A DNA stretch of 64,000 nt. Source: Mumia sp. ZJ1417. Lineage in GTDB: Bacteria; Actinomycetota; Actinomycetes; Propionibacteriales; Nocardioidaceae. This document shows, one piece after another, positions 58,272 through 64,000 of this stretch (the first letter of the stretch is position 1; every line of letters starts with the position of its first letter). The translations under genes were made by a program, and so were the position numbers. Where the stretch lies: assembly GCF_014127285.1 (NCBI RefSeq), contig NZ_CP059901.1, forward strand, positions 2,294,001-2,358,000, given 5' to 3'. Under the pieces are notes generated by a model, which ran no database searches, was not told where the DNA came from, and saw nothing but the letters and a program-made list of their open reading frames with translations.

Positions 58272-60236
58272 CTACCGTCGTACGTCGCGAAACCATCCCT
58301 CTCGGTCGCGAGGGTCCGGTCCGGTACGCCGCCGCGTCGGCGCCGCCGTCCCGGCGGGAACGACGGCGTGGTGAGCCAGCTCCGCACTCAGGGCCGCCTC
58401 CCCGCCACTCAGATCGGGAAGGCGCTGCGCGAGCGCCGGCACCGCCGCGGACGGGAGGTGACCGGTGAGCACGGTGAAGCCGTCCTTCGGCGTCGACCCG
58501 GTCGTCTTCCCGCCGAGCCGGCCGATCAGCGACAGGACCGCGCCGAGCGTGTCGTCCGGCAGGTCGATCTCGTACCGGTCGATCGGGCGGCACACGTGCG
58601 TCCCGGCACGCTCGAGCGCCGCCATGAGCACCACCGGCGCGAGACTGCGAAAGTCTGCGCCGACGCTCGACATCGCCTTGTTGAACGCCTCGTGCGCGTG
58701 GCTCTGACGTGGGGAGTAGCCCGACCGCGTCATCGTGACCACGCAGTCCGTCACCTCCCACCCGGCGAGCCCCTGGCGGAGTGCGGCGCGCACGCCCTCC
58801 TCGGTCGCGGCGATGAACGCCGGCGGCAGATTGCCGCGCTCGACACCCGGTGAGAACACCACGCCACTCCCCCGTGTGCCCGGCTCGACCCGTAGACCGA
58901 TCGTCGCCAGGTAGGGGTTGGCGTCCACCCCGATCACGTCCAGCGCCTCCCCTGTCCCGACCACGCGCTCGAGGCACACCACCGAGGTCTCCGAGAAGCG
59001 GACCAGCACCCCGTACCGCTCCTCGAGGAGCGCGGCGACGACCTCCTTCTGCACCTCGCCGTGAAGGCGGACGACCGCCTCTCCCTCTTCGCCGTCGATA
59101 CGCAGGCCGATGAGCGGGTCCTCGTCCGCGAGCTCGGCGAGCCCTTGGAACATCGCGATCCGCTGCGTCGGGTCGTACGGTTCCACGACGGTCTGCAGGG
59201 TCGGCGGCGCGAACGCGTACGACGCCCGTCCCGCCGCGCTCCCCAGCACGTCGCCGATCCGGACGTCGAGACCTCGTACGGCGGCGATCTCGCCCGCCTC
59301 CACCGCGTCGGAGATCCGCAGTCCCCCAGGTCGACTCACCGCGATCTCAGTGACGGACGCGGGACGCCGCCCGTCCGGAGCGACCTTTTCGCGGAGGCGG
59401 AGTGCACCGGACCACCACCGCACCCAGGCACGCCGTCCCCGTTCGTCGCGGTCGATCGCGAACACGGTGCCGGAACTCGGGCCGTCCGGCGCCGCCGCCG
59501 ACGGGAGCAGCCGGGTGATCGCGTGACGCAGCGGTTCGATGCCGGCACCGGTGAGCGCCGAGCCGGCGAGCACGGGCGTCAGAGCGCCTCGTCGTACGCC
59601 CTCGCGCAGCGCGCGTGCGACGTCGCCAAGGGCGGGGGTCGCGCCGTCGACCCACGTCGCGAGGACGCCGTCGTCGACCGACGCTGCCGCCTCGACGACC
59701 TGTGCGTCCCCCGCCGGCACCGCCTCGACCTCGACCTCACGCAGCCCTGTCCCCCGCACGCGAGACAGGACGACGACCTCCGGCGTCAGCCGACGGCGTA
59801 CCTGCGAGACCGCGCGGTCGAGATCCGCCCCGGACCGGTCGACCTTGTTGACGAACAGGAGTGTCGGCACTTCCAGCCGCCGCAACGCCCGCCAGAGGAC
59901 GACGGTCTGCGGCTGCACCCCCTCGACGGCGGAGACGACGAGCACTGCGGCATCGAGCACCGCCAGCGACCGCTCGACCTCGGCGACGAAGTCAGGGTGT
60001 CCTGGCGTGTCCACGATCGTGACGACGAGGTCACCGAACGCGAGGGTCGCGACCGAGGCGCGGATCGTGATCCCGCGCCGGCGCTCCAGGTCCGAGGCGT
60101 CGGTGCGCGTGGTGCCGGCGTCGACGCTGCCGAGGGCAGCAACGGCACCGGCGTCGTACAGGAGTCGCTCGGTCAGGCTGGTCTTGCCGGCATCAACATG
60201 CGCGACGACTCCGAGGGTGAGTGAGGACGAGGTCAA
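58272..60236 (-). CDS. TetM/Otr(A)-like ribosomal protection protein
   Basis: This 654-residue translational GTPase of the tetracycline ribosomal-protection group has P-loop AHVDAGKTS (residues ~12-20), G3 DTPGHPDFVAE and G4 FVNKVD, all intact. Domains II-V follow with the domain IV segments YSPRQSHAHEAFNKAMSS and CRPIDRYEIDLPDDTLG. It dislodges tetracycline from the ribosome; intrinsic actinobacterial members may protect against other compounds or be stress factors. GC content matches neighbours, so it looks long resident. The start is a TTG with GGAG upstream, and a leader region with short ORFs precedes it. Confidence 0.88.
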   Translation of the reverse strand: MTSSSLTLGVVAHVDAGKTSLTERLLYDAGAVAALGSVDAGTTRTDASDLERRRGITIRASVATLAFGDLVVTIVDTPGHPDFVAEVERSLAVLDAAVLVVSAVEGVQPQTVVLWRALRRLEVPTLLFVNKVDRSGADLDRAVSQVRRRLTPEVVVLSRVRGTGLREVEVEAVPAGDAQVVEAAASVDDGVLATWVDGATPALGDVARALREGVRRGALTPVLAGSALTGAGIEPLRHAITRLLPSAAAPDGPSSGTVFAIDRDERGRRAWVRWWSGALRLREKVAPDGRRPASVTEIAVSRPGGLRISDAVEAGEIAAVRGLDVRIGDVLGSAAGRASYAFAPPTLQTVVEPYDPTQRIAMFQGLAELADEDPLIGLRIDGEEGEAVVRLHGEVQKEVVAALLEERYGVLVRFSETSVVCLERVVGTGEALDVIGVDANPYLATIGLRVEPGTRGSGVVFSPGVERGNLPPAFIAATEEGVRAALRQGLAGWEVTDCVVTMTRSGYSPRQSHAHEAFNKAMSSVGADFRSLAPVVLMAALERAGTHVCRPIDRYEIDLPDDTLGAVLSLIGRLGGKTTGSTPKDGFTVLTGHLPSAAVPALAQRLPDLSGGEAALSAELAHHAVVPAGTAAPTRRRTGPDPRDREGWFRDVRR

Positions 60237-60400
60237 GGGTCAGCTCCACGGTGGGACGGAAAAGGGTCCGGGGCGTGGTCGCTGCAGGCATGCTCGTGGT
60301 TCCTCTCACTGGTCGTCGTACGGGTTCGGTCTCACCGTCGCACGCGCAACATGCCGGGGTCGAACGGTTTCTCTGTCGCCGGGGTCGACCCCTAAGGAAG
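60193..60400 (-). promoter_or_regulatory. possible attenuator/leader region of the ribosomal protection gene
   Basis: The minus-strand leader holds three elements. The first is a six-codon reading, MLRVRR (60352-60332). The second is a 32-codon reading with AGAGGAA 8 bases before its ATG (60291-60193) that overlaps the main start by 44 bases. The third is two copies of TCGACCCCGGC (complement of 60353-60363 and 60378-60388), one within the palindrome GGGGTCGACCCC (60381-60392). Such leader peptides regulate tetM-type genes; the role here is inference. Confidence 0.45.
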
Positions 60401-60465
60401 TGTGGTCGGAGGAATCCGGATCTCCCCCGATGCGGGGCAGACCGCCGGCGGCGGAGAGTGAACCC

Positions 60466-61005
60466 ATGCCGAGCACCCCCGCCCTCCGCGTCGCGGCGAT
60501 CGCCGCTCCAGTCCTGCTCTTCCTGTACGGCGTGCTGCGCCTGATCGACGGCGCGGACGGCGACCACGGCCCCGGCCTCGCCTGGGACGTCGGCCACCTC
60601 CTCTTCCTGGCAAGCTTCGCGTTCTTCGGGGTCCTCGTCGTGGCGCTGCGGGGCGAGGTCACTCGTCTCGGCGGCTCACGCGTGGTGGCGAACGCGGCAG
60701 CCACCGCAGGCCTCCTCGGCGTGGCCTGCTTCGCGTGGGTGATCGTCGGCGACCTCCTGCCCTCCTTCAAGGACGCCGCGCCGCTGCCGGATCCGCTTCA
60801 GGCGGCCGGCCCTCTCCTCTTCCCGCTCGGCCTGATCACGCTGGTGGCGATGGCCGTACGCCCACTGCGGGGGGTGTCGATCGTCTCGCCTCTGCTGACG
60901 CTCGGCGGGTTCCTGCTCCTCGGTTTCGACCTCGACCTCCTTTCCGTGGGCGCGGCGCTCGTCCTCGCCGGCCTCACCCCGCTCGCGATCAGATCCCGCA
61001 GGTAG
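60466..61005 (+). CDS. membrane protein (about five helices)
   Basis: This 179-residue integral membrane protein of no recognised family has hydrophobic stretches ALRVAAIAAPVLLFLYGVL, LLFLASFAFFGVLVVAL, AAATAGLLGVACFAWVIVG, LLFPLGLITLVAMAV and LLTLGGFLLLGFDLDLL, separated by short loops; the DGADGDHGPG loop is the most polar. No charged residues sit inside helices. Its 3' end overlaps the convergent M15 peptidase gene by 17 bases. A neighbouring ribosome-protection gene lies divergent. Confidence 0.65.
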   Translation: MPSTPALRVAAIAAPVLLFLYGVLRLIDGADGDHGPGLAWDVGHLLFLASFAFFGVLVVALRGEVTRLGGSRVVANAAATAGLLGVACFAWVIVGDLLPSFKDAAPLPDPLQAAGPLLFPLGLITLVAMAVRPLRGVSIVSPLLTLGGFLLLGFDLDLLSVGAALVLAGLTPLAIRSRR

Positions 61006-61726
61006 GGGCCGACCAGAACCGCGAGGCCGGGCTGGCGACGTGGATGTGGTCGTTGTGATCGGGGTAGCCGGGACCGAGGATCTGGTTGAACCCGTGGTAG
61101 CGCGCCTGCCGCGCGATCGTGCAGAAGCCCTGCGATCCCGCCGCGAGGTCGGCAGCGTCGCCGTACAGGTGGCGGCTGTTCGAGGCGCCTCCGACGGCGC
61201 TGTTGCACGAGGTGCTCCGGAAACCGCTGTTGACGCCGAGCGCGCGGTCGCCGAGCGCGTGCCGGAGCGCCTGGAGCTTCCACATCGTGACGAGCGCGTT
61301 CGCCTTCGCCGTAGCGGCAGACACCGCGCCGCCGGCCCAGGTGCTGTTGCAGCGGTTGAGCTCGCCGTAGGTGAAGTTGACAGGCGTGCAGTCGTCGTCC
61401 TGCAGGGCGTACAGCTTCGCGTACGTCTGCGGGCCGGCGTTGCCGTCAGCGGTGAGGCCGTACGCCTGCTGGAAGCGGGTGACCGCCGCCGACGTCGCGG
61501 GGCCATAGCTGCCGTCGAGGGAGAGCACGGCGCCATAACCGGGATAGCCGGAGACGCGGATCTGGAGCTGGCGGACGTCTTCGCCGGTCGCGCCCTGGGA
61601 CAGCGCGCGGGACCAGGTGTAGCAAGCGTCGGCGGCGGCCGGCGACGCCGTGCCCACCACCCCGAGGACGCTGGTAGCGATGAGCAGGGAGAGTGCCGCG
61701 ATGACGCGACGGATCTTTCGGTTCAC
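60989..61726 (-). CDS. secreted M15 (VanY/D-Ala-D-Ala-type) peptidase with peptidoglycan-binding domain
   Basis: This 245-residue exported protein has a signal peptide in residues ~1-33 (KIRRVIAALSLLIATSVLGV, cleavage AAA/D). The peptidoglycan-binding domain (PF01471-like) covers ~45-115: GATGEDVRQLQIRVSGYPGYG and DGSYGPATSAAVTRFQQAYG. An M15A-type domain ends the protein; zinc ligands are SRHLYGDAADL (His and Asp) and NDHIHV (His). It trims cell-wall peptide stems. The GTG at 61726 has GGAGG 7 bases upstream; an ATG at 61783 would add 19 polar residues. The 3' end overlaps the membrane protein gene. Confidence 0.88.
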   Translation of the reverse strand: MNRKIRRVIAALSLLIATSVLGVVGTASPAAADACYTWSRALSQGATGEDVRQLQIRVSGYPGYGAVLSLDGSYGPATSAAVTRFQQAYGLTADGNAGPQTYAKLYALQDDDCTPVNFTYGELNRCNSTWAGGAVSAATAKANALVTMWKLQALRHALGDRALGVNSGFRSTSCNSAVGGASNSRHLYGDAADLAAGSQGFCTIARQARYHGFNQILGPGYPDHNDHIHVASPASRFWSAPTCGI

Positions 61727-62102
61727 GAGGTGCCTCCGGGGGTCGGTCGACGTGTGATTCCGGAGATCATGCCGAGAGTTCACCGCGTCGGCAACCCGAG
61801 ATCCGTGGCGTAACTCGCTGGGTCACGGGCCGAAGGGCTGCGACCTCCCCGGTCTGAGCCGTGCTCTCCAACCGTTGATCGACGAGGCCGCGGCCGACGA
61901 CATCCGGGTCTCGGTCGGGCTCGGCGATCTGCGGCGCGGGAGCACGGACGTGGTCAGGTCGACGGCCTCGTACAACCTGGCGAGTACGATCAGCTCGCCC
62001 AGGAGGTCGCCACGGAGTTCGGTGTCGAGACGCAGCGGCTCGGCAACCCCGTCGTGCAGCAGATCGGGCTCGCGGCCATGCGAGGACCTGACCGCAGAGG
62101 TG
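61727..62102. other. intergenic region with a decayed coding signal
   Basis: No intact gene is seen in these 376 bases. The plus strand shows coding-like stretches in two frames: PLIDEAAADDIRVSVGLGDL (frame of 61875) and then PGEYDQLAQEVATEFGVETQ (next frame). The change of frame near 61950 and the lack of a start suggest a frameshifted remnant of unknown family. The left end carries the peptidase promoter. Confidence 0.4.
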
Positions 62103-62146
62103 TAGCGGAGCGCGGGTGCGTCGGGGGTACCCCCGACGCCCCGCTA
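62103..62146 (-). terminator. terminator after the aldehyde dehydrogenase
   Basis: A 22-base perfect palindrome GCGTCGGGGG-TA-CCCCCGACGC (62118-62139) is embedded in outer TAGCGG/CCGCTA arms (62103-62108 and 62141-62146), and the gene's TAG stop lies within the outer arm. Confidence 0.8.
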
Positions 62147-63619
62147 GGCCGGACGGAACGAGTCGTGCGCCTCGACGACCGCGTGCTTGACCATCACGTG
62201 CTGCGTGACCGTGTACTCGAGGACGGCCTCGTGGCTCATGTCCTTGCCGAACCCGCTGCCCTTGACTCCACCGTGCGGCGCCTCCGACGCGATCGGGAGG
62301 TGGTCGTTCACCCAGGTCACGCCCGCCTCGAGGGAGTGCGTGACGCGCAGCGCGCGGGCGACGTCCGCGGTCCACACCGACGAGGCGAGCCCGTACGCGC
62401 TGTCGTTCGCGAGCGCGATCGCGTCCTCCTCGGTGTCGAACGGCAGCGCGACCAGGACCGGCCCGAAGACCTCGTCCTGGACGATCTCGGAGCTCTGGTC
62501 GGCGCCGGTGACGAGCGTCGGCGGGTAGTACGCACCAGGACCGTCGGGCACGACTCCCCCGCACGCCACCTTGGCGCCCGCCTCGACGGCACGCTCCACG
62601 AACCCGTGCACGCGGTCGCGGTGCTCGCGCGAGACCAGCGGGCCGATGTCGGTGGCGCCGTCACGCGGGTCGCCGACGCGGATCGCGCCCATCCGCTGGG
62701 CGACGGCCTCGACGACGGCGTCGTACGCGGGCCGCTGGACGTAGAGGCGCGTCGCGGCAGTGCAGTCCTGGCCCGAGTTGTACGTCGCCGCCATCGCGAG
62801 GCCCTGCGCGACGGCGTCGACGTCCGCATCGGCAAAGACGAGCGCGGGCGCCTTGCCGCCGAGCTCGAGGTGGACGCGCTTCGTCTGCGGGGCCGCCGCG
62901 CCCATCACGGCGCGACCGGCGCGGCTCGATCCGGTGATCGAGACCATCGCGACGTCGGGGTGCGCGACGAGCGCCTCTCCGATGTCAGCCCCGCCCGTCA
63001 CGACGTTGAGCACGCCGGCGGGCAGGCCGGCGTCGGCCGCGAGCTGCGCGAGCAGGAGCGTGCTGCGGGGCGTGGTCGGCGCAGGCTTGAGGACCATCGT
63101 GTTGCCGGCCGCGAGCGCGGGACCGAGCTTCCAGATCGCCATCACGAGCGGGAAGTTCCACGGGGCGACGGCGCCCACGACGCCGACCGGCCGGCGGATC
63201 AGCATCGACGTGTAGCCCTCGCTCAGCACGCCGGCACCGCTGCCCTCGAGCGACCGCGCCGACCCCGCGAAGAAGCGCAGGTTGTCGGCCGCGAACGGGA
63301 GCTCACCGTCTGCGAAGACGGCGGTCGGCTTGCCGGAGTCGGCGACCTCGAGTGCGGTGAGCGCGTCGGCGTTCGCCTCCAGGAGGTCGGCGAGCCGGAG
63401 CAGAACCCGCGCGCGATCCCCCGCCGTACGGCGCGACCAGGCGCCGAAGGCCGCGGATGCCGCGGCGACCGCCGCCTCGACATCGGCGAGCGACGCCTGC
63501 GCGAACCGTAGGGTCTCCTCGCCCGTCGCCGGGTCGACGAGCACGACCTCGTCTCCGGTCGAGGCACGGGCGACCCCGTCGACGAACGCTCCGGACACTG
63601 GCTCCATCGTCTCCTCCAT
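62144..63619 (-). CDS. aldehyde dehydrogenase (aminobutyraldehyde-type)
   Basis: This 491-residue NAD(P)-dependent aldehyde dehydrogenase has the PWNFPLVMAIWKLGPALAAG NAD-site, the general base Glu in HLELGGKAPAL and the nucleophile Cys in YNSGQDCTAATR (residues ~280). The VFGPVLVALPFDTEEDAI and NDHLPIASEAPHGGVKGSG motifs resemble gamma-aminobutyraldehyde dehydrogenases of putrescine catabolism. The upstream gene on the same strand encodes an FAD oxidoreductase of the PuuB-like type, which fits that pathway. The ATG overlaps its neighbour's stop by one base; a second ATG four codons later is possible. Confidence 0.93.
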   Translation of the reverse strand: MEETMEPVSGAFVDGVARASTGDEVVLVDPATGEETLRFAQASLADVEAAVAAASAAFGAWSRRTAGDRARVLLRLADLLEANADALTALEVADSGKPTAVFADGELPFAADNLRFFAGSARSLEGSGAGVLSEGYTSMLIRRPVGVVGAVAPWNFPLVMAIWKLGPALAAGNTMVLKPAPTTPRSTLLLAQLAADAGLPAGVLNVVTGGADIGEALVAHPDVAMVSITGSSRAGRAVMGAAAPQTKRVHLELGGKAPALVFADADVDAVAQGLAMAATYNSGQDCTAATRLYVQRPAYDAVVEAVAQRMGAIRVGDPRDGATDIGPLVSREHRDRVHGFVERAVEAGAKVACGGVVPDGPGAYYPPTLVTGADQSSEIVQDEVFGPVLVALPFDTEEDAIALANDSAYGLASSVWTADVARALRVTHSLEAGVTWVNDHLPIASEAPHGGVKGSGFGKDMSHEAVLEYTVTQHVMVKHAVVEAHDSFRPA

Positions 63620-64000
63620 CAGCTGTTGAACCCCACTCCGAACTTGTCGAGCACACGCAGCATCGCGGGACGCTTGCCGGTCGTGTCCTCGCGGGCGAGC
63701 TGGTGCCGCATGACCTGGACGATCGGGTAGCGCAGCGGCTCGGGCGGGAACGGGATCGGCCGACCGGTGATCGCGGCGAGCCGGGTGCGCTCCGTACGGC
63801 GGCGTGCGAGCAGGTCGAGCGCGACCTGCGCCCCGAACCGCGACGAGGCGACGCCGAGCCCGGTGTAGCCCACTGCGTAGGCCAGCCGGCCGGCGTACGC
63901 CGTGCCGAAGACCGGCGTGAAGCGGGTGGACGTGTCGATGATCCCTGCCCAGCGGTGCGTGACCCCGAGACCGTCGAGCATCGGGAACGTGTCGTACAGG
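63619..64000 (-). CDS. FAD-dependent oxidoreductase, C-terminal part (partial)
   Basis: This is the last ~126 residues of a gene that continues right of the window. THRWAGIIDTSTRFTPVFG, then YAVGYTGLGVASSRFGAQVA, is the C-terminal FAD-contacting region of DAO-type oxidases such as gamma-glutamylputrescine oxidase. Its neighbour, an aminobutyraldehyde dehydrogenase coupled by a one-base overlap, suggests oxidation of a polyamine derivative to an aldehyde and then to an acid. The N-terminal Rossmann half is outside the window, so substrate class is inferred from context. Confidence 0.85.
   Translation of the reverse strand, partial: LYDTFPMLDGLGVTHRWAGIIDTSTRFTPVFGTAYAGRLAYAVGYTGLGVASSRFGAQVALDLLARRRTERTRLAAITGRPIPFPPEPLRYPIVQVMRHQLAREDTTGKRPAMLRVLDKFGVGFNS

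Noticed and set aside
58272-60236. Tetracycline protection gene considered as a recently acquired resistance cassette
   Set aside because: No integrase, transposase or base-composition shift is seen; it looks like a resident actinobacterial gene.
1-64000. tRNA, rRNA and known riboswitch search by eye
   Set aside because: No cloverleaf with a conserved TTCGA arm and CCA-like end, no rRNA core sequence and no recognisable riboswitch core were found.

Overview
The window is 64 kb of high-GC chromosomal DNA from an actinobacterium. Several gene families are typical of that phylum: the sepH cell-division gene, DUF3710, DUF3159, DUF3093, DUF4193, DUF4235 and DUF2630 proteins, a C-terminal Cys-rich (Fe-S type) ferrochelatase, an EF-G2-like factor and a GlxR-type operator. 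The gene mix resembles Nocardioidaceae (Nocardioides, Aeromicrobium, Mumia), but this family-level guess is from memory of gene content and not from a search. No rRNA, tRNA, CRISPR array, transposase or phage gene was found.

Layout. 1-12.9 kb is a conserved actinobacterial block: paired TrkA K+ uptake subunits, DUF3159, an OB-fold protein, DUF3710, dUTPase, DUF3093, DUF4235, DUF4193, inositol monophosphatase, ferrochelatase, an MFS transporter, a TRIC channel, SepH, a lipoprotein, a TM2 protein and DUF2630. One large uncharacterised protein (3959-5479) interrupts it. 12.9-19.4 kb holds an amidohydrolase, an NYN-domain protein, a secreted protein, a decayed VOC gene, a DsbA/FrnE-like oxidoreductase, a BCCT transporter and a cold-shock protein. 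19.6-29.5 kb carries a GAF-domain regulator, a sphingosine-phosphate-lyase-like PLP enzyme coupled to a GPH/MFS_2 symporter, a SIS protein, an NfeD-SPFH membrane pair and a MarR-controlled ABC exporter. 29.6-39 kb has an EF-G-like GTPase, a Lys/Ala-rich DNA-binding-like protein, a secreted S15-type peptidase, an FMN reductase, a deaminase, a FetB-type permease, a Rossmann reductase and several decayed stretches.

38.9-52.7 kb holds a sulfite-oxidase-like enzyme, a decayed CHRD gene and then a coherent amino-sugar or glycoside utilisation locus. That locus has a GH4 glycosidase and DeoR repressor on one strand. Divergent from them are a PfkB kinase, a solute-binding protein, two ABC permeases, a secreted PIG-L deacetylase, glucosamine-6-phosphate deaminase and a membrane acyltransferase-like protein. 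Many of these genes overlap by 1-4 bases. 52.7-64 kb holds a hypothetical protein, a Phd/VapC toxin-antitoxin pair, a large DUF6351 secreted protein preceded by a GlxR-type site, an epoxide hydrolase, an AIM24 remnant, a TetM-like ribosomal protection protein with a possible leader, a membrane protein, a secreted M15 peptidase and the start of a polyamine-catabolism-like pair (FAD oxidoreductase, aldehyde dehydrogenase).

A recurring theme is gene decay in short islands between intact genes. At least five remnants can be read (VOC, a glycosidase tail, CHRD, a small membrane protein and AIM24), with truncations, a nonsense codon and frameshifts.
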